This document shows, one piece after another, positions 16,404 through 26,267 of a stretch of 64,000 nt of DNA; within the stretch, counting starts at the first letter, position 1, and the number at the start of each line of letters is the position of its first letter. Below the pieces are notes generated by a model. The model saw only the letters and a list, made by a program, of their open reading frames with translations, had not been told where the DNA came from and made no database searches. The position numbers and the translations under genes were made by a program. The DNA is from Actinophytocola sp035634895. Lineage in GTDB: Bacteria > Actinomycetota > Actinomycetes > Mycobacteriales > Pseudonocardiaceae. Location of the stretch: NCBI RefSeq assembly GCF_035634895.1, contig NZ_DASQCC010000279.1, forward strand, positions 62,001 through 126,000, given 5' to 3'.

Positions 16404-17189
16404 TCACGGCAGTGGGCCGCCGGCCGCGAGGGCGCAGAGCTTCGTGAACTCCTCCGCGTCCAGGCTCGCGCCGCCCACCAGTGCGCCGTCGATGTCGTCC
16501 TGCTTCACCAGTTCGCCGATGTTGCCGGACTTCACCGAGCCGCCGTAGAGGATGCGCACGGTTTCGGCGATCTCCTGGCCGTACTTCTCCGCCAGCTTGG
16601 CCCGGATGGCGCCGCAGACCTCCTGCGCGTCGGCCGGGGTCGCCACGCGGCCGGTGCCGATGGCCCACACGGGCTCGTAGGCCACGGTGACCTTCGACAC
16701 CAGGTCGGTCTTCAGGCCCTTCAGGCCGGCGATCAGCTGGTCGGTCGTGTGCTCGACCGCGTTGCCGGCCTCGCGGACGTCCAGCTTCTCGCCGATGCAC
16801 AGGATCGGCGAGATCTCGTGCTTCAGCGCGGCCTTCACCTTGGTGTTGACCAGTTCGTCGGTCTCCTCGTGGTACTCCCGCCGCTCGGAGTGGCCGACGG
16901 TCACGTACGAGCAGCCCAGCTTCGCCAGCATCGGCGCGGAGATCTCGCCGGTGTACGCGCCCGAGTCGTAGCGGGACACGTCCTGCGCGCCGTACTTCAG
17001 CTTCAGCTTGTCGCCGTCGACCAGGGTCTGGATGCTGCGGATGTCGACGAACGGCGGCAGGACCGCGACCTCGACCTTGGCGAAGTACTTCTCCGGCAGG
17101 GAGAACGCGATCTTCTGGACCAGCGCGATGGCCTCGAGGTGGTTGAGGTTCATCTTCCAGTTGCCGGCGATGAACACCTGACGGCTCAC
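16404..17189 (-). CDS. tpiA: Triose-phosphate isomerase
   Basis: Interconverts dihydroxyacetone phosphate and glyceraldehyde 3-phosphate. 261 residues from the GTG at 17189, which overlaps the pgk stop (GTGA). Landmarks: GNWKMNLNH with the catalytic Lys, the electrophile His in VGHSERR near 100, the catalytic Glu in AYEPVWAIGTG near 175 and the phosphate loop ILYGGSV near 220. Third gene of gap-pgk-tpiA; the usual fourth gene, secG, is displaced. Confidence 0.97.
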   Translation of the reverse strand: MSRQVFIAGNWKMNLNHLEAIALVQKIAFSLPEKYFAKVEVAVLPPFVDIRSIQTLVDGDKLKLKYGAQDVSRYDSGAYTGEISAPMLAKLGCSYVTVGHSERREYHEETDELVNTKVKAALKHEISPILCIGEKLDVREAGNAVEHTTDQLIAGLKGLKTDLVSKVTVAYEPVWAIGTGRVATPADAQEVCGAIRAKLAEKYGQEIAETVRILYGGSVKSGNIGELVKQDDIDGALVGGASLDAEEFTKLCALAAGGPLP

Positions 17190-18388
17190 GATGCGTCCTC
17201 CAGTACCGCGACGCCCGGAAGTTCCTTGCCTTCCAGGAACTCCAGCGACGCGCCGCCGCCGGTCGAGATGTGCGAGAAGCCGTCCTCCGGCAGGCCCAGC
17301 GCACGCACGGCCGCTGCCGAGTCGCCACCGCCCACCACGCTGTAGCCCCGCGAGTCCACAATGGCCTGTGCGACCACGCGAGTGCCCTCGGCGAACGGCG
17401 CCAGCTCGAACACGCCCATGGGGCCGTTCCAGAAGATGGTCGCCGCGTTGGACAGCACGGTGCCGTACCTGGCCGACGCCTCCGGGCCGATGTCCAGGCC
17501 CAGCCAGCCCTCGCGGATCTCGTTGACCGGCACGGTCTCCGTCGCCGCGACCGCCGAGAACGCGTCGGCGATCACGACGTCCTTCGGCAGCAGGATCTTG
17601 TTCCCCGCCTCGCCGAGCAGCCGCTTGCAGGTCTCGATCATCTCGGTCTCGAGCAGCGACTTGCCCACCTCGTGTCCCTGCGCGGCAAGGAAGGTGAAGC
17701 ACATGCCGCCACCGACGAGCAGCCGGTCGACCTTCGGCAGCAGCGACTCGATGACCGCCAGCTTGTCCGACACCTTGGAACCGCCGAGCACCACGACGTA
17801 CGGCCGTTCCGGCGAGCCGGTCAGCTTGCGCAGCACCTCGACCTCGGCCAGCACGAGCCCGCCCGCATAGGCGGGCAGCAGCCGGGCCACGTCGAACACC
17901 GAGGCCTGCTTGCGGTGCACCACACCGAAACCGTCGGACACGAACGCGCCGCCCTCGCCGACGAGCGCCGCGAGGTCGCCGGCCAGCGCGGCCCGCTCCG
18001 CCTCGTCCTTGCTCGTCTCGCGCGGGTCGAAGCGGATGTTCTCCAGCAGCGCGACCTCGCCGTCCGCCAGTCCGTCCACAGTGGACTTCGCGGAGTCGCC
18101 GACGGTGTCGGACGCGAGCGTGACCGTCGCGTCGACCAACTCGTTCAGCCGCGCGGCGACGGGCTTGAGCGAGTACTTCTCCTCCGGCGCACCCTTCGGC
18201 CGGCCGAGGTGCGCGGCCAGCACGACACGCGCGCCGGCACCGGTCAGGCTGCTGATCGTCGGCACCGACGCGCGGATGCGGCCGTCGTCGGTGATCGTCT
18301 GGCCGTCGAGCGGCACGTTCAGGTCGGCACGCACCAGCACGCGCCGACCGGACACACCCTCGGCGAGCAGATCGTCGAGCGTCTTCAT
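17186..18388 (-). CDS. pgk: Phosphoglycerate kinase
   Basis: Makes ATP from 1,3-bisphosphoglycerate. 400 residues from ATG 18388. Landmarks: RVLVRADLNVPLDG near residue 16, AHLGRPKG near 60, and the ATP-site GGGDSAAAVRALG with STGGGASLEFLEG at the C-terminus. Only 8 bp separate it from the gap stop, and its own stop overlaps the tpiA start, so gap-pgk-tpiA is one unit. Confidence 0.98.
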   Translation of the reverse strand: MKTLDDLLAEGVSGRRVLVRADLNVPLDGQTITDDGRIRASVPTISSLTGAGARVVLAAHLGRPKGAPEEKYSLKPVAARLNELVDATVTLASDTVGDSAKSTVDGLADGEVALLENIRFDPRETSKDEAERAALAGDLAALVGEGGAFVSDGFGVVHRKQASVFDVARLLPAYAGGLVLAEVEVLRKLTGSPERPYVVVLGGSKVSDKLAVIESLLPKVDRLLVGGGMCFTFLAAQGHEVGKSLLETEMIETCKRLLGEAGNKILLPKDVVIADAFSAVAATETVPVNEIREGWLGLDIGPEASARYGTVLSNAATIFWNGPMGVFELAPFAEGTRVVAQAIVDSRGYSVVGGGDSAAAVRALGLPEDGFSHISTGGGASLEFLEGKELPGVAVLEDAS

Positions 18389-18396
18389 GCGTTTCC

Positions 18397-19401
<1,005 letters not shown>

Positions 19402-19670
19402 CGTGCGTCTCCTCATGCTCGTGATTCCTTGAGGGCCCAACTCACCCTAGTACCTGGAGTTTGCCTGGTCGCAGGGGTGGGGGCGACTTAACTGTATCGA
19501 ATCAGTTGGGCGCCGTTCACGCGGGCCGGAAGTGGTTCGCGGGATTTTTCCGACCGGCCCTGTATCTGGGTTGGAGGCACCGACTCTTGTCCTTGTGCAG
19601 GGGGGCGCTGGGAGCGGTGACGGGGCGGGGGATGGCCCGTCACCGAGGGGGGTGCGGCACCCGGGGAGAA
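19402..19670. other. Upstream region of gap, no gene seen
   Basis: The first 269 bp of the 549-bp gap between gap and whiA. It should hold the gap promoter (minus strand), since a strong hairpin lies beyond it at 19671. I found no convincing -35/-10 pair; a TACTAG-like element on the minus strand about 45 bp before the gap start is the best candidate and is weak. Confidence 0.4.
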
Positions 19671-19715
19671 GCAGGGGCCGCCTGACTGCGTGGGGGTCAG
19701 TCAGGCGGCCCCTGC
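19671..19715. terminator. Strong terminator of the uvrC-whiA operon
   Basis: Perfect 18-bp stem, arms 19671-19688 and 19698-19715 (GCAGGGGCCGCCTGACTG and complement), 9-base loop. For minus-strand transcription it comes after whiA and repeat island 2, and it insulates gap from upstream read-through. Confidence 0.88.
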
Positions 19716-19732
19716 ACACGCACATCACCATC

Positions 19733-19925
19733 GCGAGTCCCGCGTTCACACATACCGAGTCCCGCGTTCAGACATACCGAGTTGCGTTTTCATGCAGGTG
19801 ACCGAGAACACGACCTGCACGGAACCGCGACTCAGTGTGTGCGAACGCGCGACTCGCCGTGTGCGAACGCGGGACTCGCCGTGTGTGAACGCGCGACTCG
19901 CGGTGTGTGAACGCGGGACTCGCGA
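19733..19925. repeat. Repeat island 2 (22-bp units, long inverted repeat)
   Basis: Left arm 19733-19799 has two reverse copies of the unit (GCGAGTCCCGCGTTC) and then CGAGTTGCG. The centre is 19800-19812. Right arm 19813-19925 has four forward 22-bp units (GCGAACGCGGGACTCGCCGT type, alternating GCGGGA and GCGCGA). Together the arms can fold into a long hairpin just after the whiA stop. The units are tandem without spacers, so this is not a CRISPR. Confidence 0.85.
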
Positions 19926-19950
19926 TGGGTGAGCGTGGGGGTTGTGGGGG

Positions 19951-20937
19951 TTAGACCTCGGCTTCCAGCATTTCTGGGGTCACGGCGGACTCGGTGTCCG
20001 GGAGGCCCAGTTCCTTTGCGCGCTTGTCGGCCATTGCCAGTAGGCGGCGGATGCGGCCGGCGACGGCGTCCTTGGTCATCGGCGGGTCGGACAGCTGGCC
20101 GAGCTCCTCCAGGGACGCCTGGCGGTTGGACAGGCGCAGCTTGCCCGCCGCGCTCAGGTGGTCGGGGGCCGTCGGGCCCAGGATCTCCATCGCACGCTGG
20201 ACCCGGGCCGCCGCCGCGACCGCCGCGCGGGCCGAGCGGCGCAGGTTGGCGTCGTCGAAGTTGGCGAGGCGGTTGGCCGTCGCGCGGACCTCGCGGCGCA
20301 TGCGCCGCTCCTCCCACGCCAGGACCGACGTGTGCGCGCCGAGGCGGGTCAGCATCGCGCCGATGGCGTCGCCGTCGCGGACGACCACGCGGTCGGCGCC
20401 GCGGACCTCACGGGACTTCGCCTGGATGCCCATCCGCCGCGCGGCCCCCACCAGCGCCAACGCGGCCTCCGGACCGGGACACGTGATCTCCAGCGCGGAC
20501 GAGCGGCCCGGTTCGGTCAGCGACCCGTGTGCCAGGAACGCCCCCCGCCAGGCGGCCTCCGCGTCGCACACTCCCCCGGACACCACCGCCGCCGGCAGCC
20601 CCCGCACGGGACGGCCCCGCTGGTCGAGCAGACCGGTCTGGCGCGCGAGCCCCTCACCGTCCTTCACGACCCGCACGACGTACCGGGTGCCCTTGCGCAG
20701 CCCCCCGGACGCCAGCATGTGGATGTCCGCGTTGTGCCCGTACAGGTCGTGGATCTCCTTGCGCAGCCGTCGCGCGGCCGCACCCGTGTCCAGCTCCGCC
20801 TCGACGACCACCCGGCCGCCGACGATGTGCAACCCGCCCGCGAACCTCAGTAGTGACGACACCTCCGAGCGCCGACAACACGTCTTCGAGACGGCCAACC
20901 GGCTCAGCTCGTCCTTGACCGCCGCGGTCATCGCCAC
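19951..20937 (-). CDS. whiA: Sporulation/cell-division regulator WhiA
   Basis: DNA-binding regulator that with WhiB controls the switch from aerial growth to sporulation septation in Streptomyces and is conserved in Gram-positives. 328 residues: N-terminal LAGLIDADG-like domain (KTCCRRSEVSSLLRFAGGLHI) and C-terminal HTH with RLSNRQASLEELGQL and MTKDAVAGRIRRLL. The GTG at 20937 gives MAMTAAVKDEL; the ATG two codons later (20931) also starts a family-typical MTAAVKDEL and is the one overlapped by the upstream linker ORF stop. Last gene of uvrC-rapZ-yvcK-whiA. Confidence 0.96.
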   Translation of the reverse strand: MAMTAAVKDELSRLAVSKTCCRRSEVSSLLRFAGGLHIVGGRVVVEAELDTGAAARRLRKEIHDLYGHNADIHMLASGGLRKGTRYVVRVVKDGEGLARQTGLLDQRGRPVRGLPAAVVSGGVCDAEAAWRGAFLAHGSLTEPGRSSALEITCPGPEAALALVGAARRMGIQAKSREVRGADRVVVRDGDAIGAMLTRLGAHTSVLAWEERRMRREVRATANRLANFDDANLRRSARAAVAAAARVQRAMEILGPTAPDHLSAAGKLRLSNRQASLEELGQLSDPPMTKDAVAGRIRRLLAMADKRAKELGLPDTESAVTPEMLEAEV

Positions 20938-21109
20938 GATGACAGCTCCTCTCCCACCACGCGTGCTCCCTCCCCAGGGGACACGCCTCCCACGCAGGCG
21001 TACATCCCACCATCAACTCCCGACACGCGCCCGCTCATACCCGCAGAACTGCCCGGAAGGCTCTGCTATGGACCCTCGTCGAACGCCCGCCGCGCGTTCC
21101 ACCCGTCAC
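20928..21109 (-). other. Two chained linker mini-ORFs between yvcK and whiA (24 and 36 aa)
   Basis: On the minus strand a GTG at 21109 opens 24 codons (VTGGTRGGRSTR...), whose TGA overlaps the ATG at 21038. That opens 36 codons (MSGRVSGVDGGMYACVGG...), whose TGA overlaps the internal whiA ATG at 20931 (ATGA). The second starts in ATGAGCGGGCG, similar to linker starts at tal/pgi and ribC/ribBA. No family match is recognised; this looks like a coupling path through a gap of about 190 bp. Confidence 0.35.
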
Positions 21110-21127
21110 TACTCCACACTCGCCGGG

Positions 21128-22072
21128 TCACCCCGCCAACGCGCCCCGGAGGCTCTCCGCCAGCGCGGCCGGGTCGTGCCGTTCCCGCCCACCGGGCGCG
21201 GCGATCGCGTCCAGCCGCAGCCGGGCGCCCAGAGACTCCGCCGCGGTGCGCAGGCGGTCCGGCGTCGACACCGAGTCGGCATCGGCGATGACCGCGTCGA
21301 CCCGGAGCCGTGGGGCGTGTTCGCAGAGTACGTCGAGATGGCGCTCCGGGGAGAAGCCTGCGGTCTCCCCCGGCTGAGGGACCAGGTTCAGTACCACCAT
21401 GCGGGACGCCGTGGTGTCGATCAGCGCCTCGTGCAGCTCCGGCACCAGCAGGTGCGGCAGCACGCTGGTGAACCACGACCCCGGCCCGAGCAGCACCACG
21501 TCCGCGTCGAGCACGGCCTGGACCGCGGCCTCGCACGCCTTCGGCACCTCCTCCGGCCTGCCCATCGTGTGCAGCCGGATCCGCTGGACCTGACCGGGCG
21601 TCGTCGCGACCGCCACCTGGCCCCGGATCCGCCGCACCGCGGCCGGGTCCTCGTCCAGGCCCACCACGTCCGCCTCGATGTCCAGCGGTTCGGTGCACAT
21701 CGGCAGCACACGCCCCGTCAGCCCCAGCAGGCGCGCGGCCTCGGCCAGCGCGGCGACCGGATCCCCCAGGATCTCCAGCAGCGCGGCCAGCACGAGGTTG
21801 CCCACCGCGTGCCCGGCCAGCGCCCCGGTGCCGCCGAAGCGGTGCTGGAACACCGTCGCCCACAGCGAGTTGTCGTCGCCGTCGCCGGCGAGTGCGGCCA
21901 GCGCCTTGCGCAGGTCGCCCGGCGGCAACAGCCCCAGCTCACGACGCAGCCGGCCGGACGAGCCCCCGTCGTCGGCGACCGTCACCACGGCGGTCACGTC
22001 CGGTGTCAGCCGCCGCAACGCGCCCAGTGTCGCCTGAAGTCCGTGCCCTCCCCCGAGCGCGACGGCTCTCAC
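21128..22072 (-). CDS. yvcK: YvcK/CofD-like protein (gluconeogenesis factor family)
   Basis: 314 residues from the GTG at 22072, which overlaps the rapZ stop. Starts with the family signature ALGGGHGLQATLGALRR, followed by VTVADDGGSSGRLRRELG and the pattern LLGPGSWFTSVLPHLLV near residue 195. In Bacillus and mycobacteria YvcK binds UDP-sugars and is needed for growth on gluconeogenic carbon and for cell shape and wall synthesis. The rapZ-yvcK-whiA order is conserved in actinobacteria. Confidence 0.94.
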   Translation of the reverse strand: MRAVALGGGHGLQATLGALRRLTPDVTAVVTVADDGGSSGRLRRELGLLPPGDLRKALAALAGDGDDNSLWATVFQHRFGGTGALAGHAVGNLVLAALLEILGDPVAALAEAARLLGLTGRVLPMCTEPLDIEADVVGLDEDPAAVRRIRGQVAVATTPGQVQRIRLHTMGRPEEVPKACEAAVQAVLDADVVLLGPGSWFTSVLPHLLVPELHEALIDTTASRMVVLNLVPQPGETAGFSPERHLDVLCEHAPRLRVDAVIADADSVSTPDRLRTAAESLGARLRLDAIAAPGGRERHDPAALAESLRGALAG

Positions 22073-22959
22073 TCGCGCCCCAGGTCCCGGTGCACCACCT
22101 TCACGGTCATCCGATCCTCGTCCGAGAGCCGCCGGGACAGCTCCTCCGAGATCGCCACGCTCCGGTGCTTGCCGCCGGTACAGCCGATCGCGAGGGTCAG
22201 GTAGCGCTTGCCCTCCCGCCGGTAGCCGGCGCCGATCAGCCGCAGCAGCTCGTGGTAGCGGTCCAGGAACTCCTCCGCGCCCTCCTGCGTGAGCACGTAG
22301 TTCCGCACGTCCGAGTCCTTGCCGGTCAGGTCCTTCAGCTCCGGGATCCAGAACGGGTTGGGCAGGAACCGCACGTCCATCACCAGGTCGGCGTCCATCG
22401 GGATGCCGTACTTGTACCCGAACGACAGCACGGTGACCTTGGTCGACGTGGCCGTGTCGGAGCCGAACGCGTCCTCGATCTTGGCGCGCAGCTGGTGCAC
22501 GGACAGCGTCGAGGTGTCCAGCACCAGGTCGGCGTCCTCGCGGAGCGGGCCGAGCAGGTCGCGCTCGGCCTTGATGCCGTCGATCAGCCGCCCGTCGCCC
22601 TGCATCGGGTGGCCGCGCCGGACCTGCTCGAACCGGCGGACCAGCACGTCGTCGGTGGCCTCCAGGAACAGCACGCGCGGCTTGTACCCGCTGGCGTCCA
22701 GCTCGCGGATGATCGAGGCGAGGTCGTCGGTGAACGCGCGGCTGCGCACGTCCATCACCACGGCCACCTTGGTCACCGCGCCCTGCGCCTTCGCGCCCAG
22801 CTCCACCATCGTGGAGATCAGCTCGGGCGGCAGGTTGTCCACGACGAACCAGCCGAGGTCCTCCAGGCACTTGGCGGCAGTGCTCCGCCCGGCGCCGGAC
22901 AGGCCGGTCACCACCGCGACCTCCACGCCCTGCGCGTGGTCCTCAGGCGTCTCGGTCAC
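22069..22959 (-). CDS. rapZ: RNase adapter/nucleotide-binding protein RapZ
   Basis: 296 residues. P-loop GLSGAGRST at residues 19-27, family phrase FVVDNLPPELI near 37, LFLEATDDVLVRRF near 95, and the C-terminal substrate-binding part with LAIGCTGGKHRSV. RapZ binds glucosamine 6-phosphate and small RNAs in E. coli; in actinobacteria its role is less clear. The GTG start overlaps the uvrC stop and its own stop overlaps the yvcK start. Confidence 0.96.
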   Translation of the reverse strand: MTETPEDHAQGVEVAVVTGLSGAGRSTAAKCLEDLGWFVVDNLPPELISTMVELGAKAQGAVTKVAVVMDVRSRAFTDDLASIIRELDASGYKPRVLFLEATDDVLVRRFEQVRRGHPMQGDGRLIDGIKAERDLLGPLREDADLVLDTSTLSVHQLRAKIEDAFGSDTATSTKVTVLSFGYKYGIPMDADLVMDVRFLPNPFWIPELKDLTGKDSDVRNYVLTQEGAEEFLDRYHELLRLIGAGYRREGKRYLTLAIGCTGGKHRSVAISEELSRRLSDEDRMTVKVVHRDLGRE

Positions 22960-24920
22960 TGTTCGGCCTCTCCGGAGTTCAGGGTGTTGGTCATGGTGCT
23001 CTCCACGTTGGTCTCGGCTACCAAGGCACTGTGTACCAGTGCCGCGGTGTGCGCGCCGATGCCAGGTACACCGCTGATGTCGTCGACAGAGGCCTGGCGT
23101 AACCGTTTGAGCGAACCGAAGTGCTTGAGCAAGGCGGCCTTGCGGCTCTGGCCGAGACCGGGGATGCCGTCCAGTGCCGAGGTGGTCATCCGCTTGGAAC
23201 GCTTCTGCCGATGGTAGGCGATGGCGAACCGGTGCGCCTCGTCACGGACCCGTTGCAGCAGGTAGAGGCCCTCGCTGGTGCGGGAGAGGATGGTCGGCTC
23301 CGGGTCGGCGGGCAGCCAGACCTCCTCCAGCCGCTTGGCCAGGCCGATGACCGCCACGTCCTGGATGCCCATCTCGGCCAGCACGTCCGCGGCCGCGTTG
23401 GCCTGTGGGCCGGCGCCGTCGACGACCAGCAGGTTCGGCGGGTACGCGAACTTCTTGGGTCGCCCGGTCTCCGGGTCGATGCCCGCGCGCGGCTCCTCGC
23501 CGGTCTCCTGGAGGTACCGGTGGAAGCGCCGTCGCACCACCTCCGCGATCGACGCGACGTCGCCCTCGGTGGCCGCCTCCTTGATCGCGAACCGGCGGTA
23601 CTCGGACTTGCGCGGCAGCGCGTCCTCGAACACCACCAGCGACGCGACCACGTCGCTGCCCTGGATGTGGCTGATGTCGATGCACTCGATCCGCAGCGGC
23701 GCGGTGTCCAGCCCGAGCGAGTCCTGCAGCTCCTGGAGCGCGGCCGAACGGGCGGTCAGGTCGCCGGCGCGGCGGAGCTTGTGCTGCTGGAACGCGTCCC
23801 TGGCGTTGCGTTCGAGGGTCTCCATGAGCGCACGCTTGTCGCCGCGTTGGGGGATGCGGACCTGGACGCGGGAGCCACGCAGCTCCGACAGCAGGTCCGC
23901 CATGGCGTCGGCGTCCTCGGGCAGGGCGGGGACCAGCACCTCGCGGGGCACCGGGCTGAGGTCGCCCTCCTCGACCAGCTCCGCCTGGTCGCCGTAGAAC
24001 TGGATCAGGAACTGGTCGACCAGGCCGGCCTCGTCCATCTCCTCGATCTTGTCGACGACCCAGCCACGCTGGCCCCGGACGCGGCCGCCGCGGACATGGA
24101 ACACCTGGACAGCGGCCTGGAGCTCGTCGTGCGCGAAGGCGACGACGTCGGCGTCGGTCCCGTCGCCGAGGACGACGGCCTGCTTCTCCATGGCCCGGCG
24201 CATGGCGGCGAGGTCGTCGCGCAGGCGTGCGGCGCGCTCGAACTCCAGCTCGGCGGAGGCGGCGTTCATCTCCTTCTCGAGCCGCCGCATCATGTGGTCG
24301 GTCCGGCCGGCGAGGAAGTCGCAGAAGTTCTCGACGATGTCCCGGTGCTCGTCGGCGCTGACCCTGCCGACGCACGGCGCCGAGCACTTGCCGATGTAGC
24401 CGAGCAGGCACGGCCGCCCGATCTGCCCGTGCCGTTTGAAGACCCCGTTGGAGCAGGTCCGCGCCGGGAACACCCGCAGCAGCAGGTCGAGCGTCTCGCG
24501 GATGGCCCAGGCGTGCGCGTAGGGCCCGAAGTAGCGGACGCCCTTGCGCCGCGGCCCCCGGTAGACGTGCAGCCGCGGGTACTCCTCGTTCAGCGTGACC
24601 GCGAGGACCGGGTAGGACTTGTCGTCCCGGTAGCGGACGTTGAAGCGGGGATCGAACTCCTTGATCCAGTTGTACTCGAGCTGGAGCGCCTCGACCTCGG
24701 TGGCGACGACCGTCCACTCGACGTTGGCGGCCGTGGTGACCATCTGCCGCGTGCGCGGGTGCAGCATCGCGACGTCGGCGAAGTAGGAGTTGAGCCGGCT
24801 GCGCAGGGACTTCGCCTTGCCGACGTAGATGACCCGCCCACCGGGTTCACGGAACTTGTAGACCCCGGGCGCCTCGGGAATCGTGCCCGGCGCCGGTCGG
24901 TAGGTCGACGGATCAGCCAC
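22956..24920 (-). CDS. uvrC: Excinuclease ABC subunit C
   Basis: Dual-incision nuclease of nucleotide excision repair. 654 residues from GTG 24920. Domains in order: GIY-YIG nuclease (PGVYKFRE ... VIYVGKAKSLRSRL, residues 18-42), a cysteine cluster (CLLGYIGKCSAPC) near 175, a UVR helical motif near 210-240 (LEFERAARLRDDLAAMRRAM), an RNase H-like nuclease (CIDISHIQGSDVVASLVVFED; LLVVDGAGPQ), and a C-terminal double HhH (ALDGIPGLGQSRKAALLKHF; DISGVPGIGAHTAALV). First gene of the operon. Confidence 0.98.
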   Translation of the reverse strand: MADPSTYRPAPGTIPEAPGVYKFREPGGRVIYVGKAKSLRSRLNSYFADVAMLHPRTRQMVTTAANVEWTVVATEVEALQLEYNWIKEFDPRFNVRYRDDKSYPVLAVTLNEEYPRLHVYRGPRRKGVRYFGPYAHAWAIRETLDLLLRVFPARTCSNGVFKRHGQIGRPCLLGYIGKCSAPCVGRVSADEHRDIVENFCDFLAGRTDHMMRRLEKEMNAASAELEFERAARLRDDLAAMRRAMEKQAVVLGDGTDADVVAFAHDELQAAVQVFHVRGGRVRGQRGWVVDKIEEMDEAGLVDQFLIQFYGDQAELVEEGDLSPVPREVLVPALPEDADAMADLLSELRGSRVQVRIPQRGDKRALMETLERNARDAFQQHKLRRAGDLTARSAALQELQDSLGLDTAPLRIECIDISHIQGSDVVASLVVFEDALPRKSEYRRFAIKEAATEGDVASIAEVVRRRFHRYLQETGEEPRAGIDPETGRPKKFAYPPNLLVVDGAGPQANAAADVLAEMGIQDVAVIGLAKRLEEVWLPADPEPTILSRTSEGLYLLQRVRDEAHRFAIAYHRQKRSKRMTTSALDGIPGLGQSRKAALLKHFGSLKRLRQASVDDISGVPGIGAHTAALVHSALVAETNVESTMTNTLNSGEAEQ

Positions 24921-25011
24921 CCGACAAGCCTACGGCCGACCACCGACAGCGGCCGTCACCCCCGCCACCAAGCCGCGCCGGCCGTGGCCGGGACTTTGCC
25001 GGGTGAGCCAA

Positions 25012-25106
25012 CGGTTTCCGCACGCCAGTGGCGGAAACCGACTCCGGCGTGTCGAGAGCGGATGCGATGAAGGACGCCTCCCGCGCACAAAGGCGCCCTT
25101 CATCGC
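25012..25106. terminator. Two adjacent hairpins downstream of the SGNH hydrolase
   Basis: Hairpin 1: CGGTTTCCGC (25012-25021) with its perfect complement (25031-25040), 9-base loop. Hairpin 2: a 16-bp stem with one mismatch, GCGATGAAGGACGCCT (25064-25079) against 25091-25106, 11-base loop. Both lie between the uvrC start and the SGNH stop, so they terminate minus-strand transcription of the hydrolase before uvrC. Confidence 0.75.
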
Positions 25107-25121
25107 CATCCCGGGATCCGG

Positions 25122-26138
25122 CTAGACGGCGTGGAGATTTCCGTCCGAGCCGATCAGGCACTGGGCCGAACCGCGGCCCGAGCTGACGAACTCCGTCACG
25201 CACCTGCCCAGCTGTGCGTGACCCTTCGCGTTGGGGTGGAACGACTCCTGGGCCATGTGGATGCCGATGGCGTCGAGGCCGCCGGTGACCCACGCCCACG
25301 GGTCGACCGTGACCCGGTTCTGCCACTCGGTGGCGGGGTTGCCGTAACCGCTACAGGCCTCGTGGCCCTCCGTCGCCCGCGAGAAGTCCAGGAACTTCGC
25401 GCCGCTGCGGGTCGCGACGCCACGCAACGCCTCGGCGAACTGCGGGACCGCCTCGGTACGGCCGTATCCCGCGTCGGCCAGCTTGAACGGGCAGCCCTGC
25501 GGGCCGTGGAGGACCGAGTCCATGCGCTCGGTCAGCGGGGAGGCGTAGGAGGTCAGGACCAGGTTGTAGGAGCCGTTCGCGTAGCCGGCCTGGGACATCG
25601 CGGACCTGACGTCGGCGAGGGCCCGTTCGACCCTCGGCGCCATGGCGGCCAGGCGCTGCGGCCACTGTGTCCGCAGGTACGACCGGCAACCGGAGCTGAA
25701 CGGGTTGAACCACTCGCCGATGCAGCCCAGGAGCGTGTCGGCGAACGCGGGCTCGTCGTTGGCGCCGATCTGGACGATGACCGTCGTGACGCGGTACTGC
25801 TGAGCGACCCCGATCAGGCGACGGGCCTGCGACCCTTCCGTGTAGTGACTCGTGTCGGCGAGGGACACGTTCGCCGAGTCGGCGCCGGAGCATGCCAGGT
25901 TGACGGTCCTGCTGGCGACGGCGGTCCTGTGGACGAGGGCGTTGAGCGAGCGGTGGCACCAGTCGCCGTTCTCGCCCCGGGTGCCTGGTTCGTAGTTTCC
26001 GGCGCCCTCGCCGGAGATCGCGCTGTCCCCGAGGGACACGATGGCGGTCGGCCGGTCGTCTGCGGTCGCCGGTGTGGCGGTGACGAGACCGACCGAGAGT
26101 AACGCGGCTGTGAGTAAACCGATCGTCGTTGATCGCAT
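25122..26138 (-). CDS. Secreted SGNH/GDSL hydrolase with two TTA codons
   Basis: 338 residues from ATG 26138 (MRSTTIGLLTAALLSVG), which follows GGGGAGTC; an upstream in-frame start at 26192 is not supported. Signal peptide with cleavage near ATA/DD. SGNH blocks: AIVSLGDSAISGEG (nucleophile Ser), the ACSGADSANV block, VIVQIGANDEPAFAD (Asn), and a C-terminal ESFHPNAKGHAQLG with Asp-less His motif. Eight cysteines suggest disulfides, as in streptomycete SGNH lipases/esterases. Codons 8 and 13 are TTA (26115-26117, 26100-26102), the rare leucine codon read by bldA tRNA, so expression is likely tied to development. Confidence 0.88.
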   Translation of the reverse strand: MRSTTIGLLTAALLSVGLVTATPATADDRPTAIVSLGDSAISGEGAGNYEPGTRGENGDWCHRSLNALVHRTAVASRTVNLACSGADSANVSLADTSHYTEGSQARRLIGVAQQYRVTTVIVQIGANDEPAFADTLLGCIGEWFNPFSSGCRSYLRTQWPQRLAAMAPRVERALADVRSAMSQAGYANGSYNLVLTSYASPLTERMDSVLHGPQGCPFKLADAGYGRTEAVPQFAEALRGVATRSGAKFLDFSRATEGHEACSGYGNPATEWQNRVTVDPWAWVTGGLDAIGIHMAQESFHPNAKGHAQLGRCVTEFVSSGRGSAQCLIGSDGNLHAV

Positions 26139-26143
26139 GGCCT

Positions 26144-26251
26144 GACTCCCCGAGCAAACGTGATTACCGCTGGTTACGGCGGAGTTCACCATAATCAGCG
26201 GTCACCCGGCTGGCTATAAGCCGAACGGGTTTCACGTTTGCCCGGGGAGTC
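26144..26251. repeat. 20-bp inverted repeat upstream of SGNH hydrolase
   Basis: GACTCCCCGAGCAAACGTGA (26144-26163) and its reverse complement with one mismatch (26232-26251) flank 68 bp. The inner arm contains the SGNH ribosome site (GGGGAGTC on the minus strand). The pair could form a stem in RNA read through from the Rieske gene, or be two operator half-elements. Confidence 0.7.
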
Positions 26252-26267
26252 CCCCGACCCCCGGGGC

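Noticed and set aside
19733..19925. CRISPR-like tandem repeat array
   Set aside because: Units are contiguous at 22 bp with no spacers, appear in both orientations and no cas genes are present.
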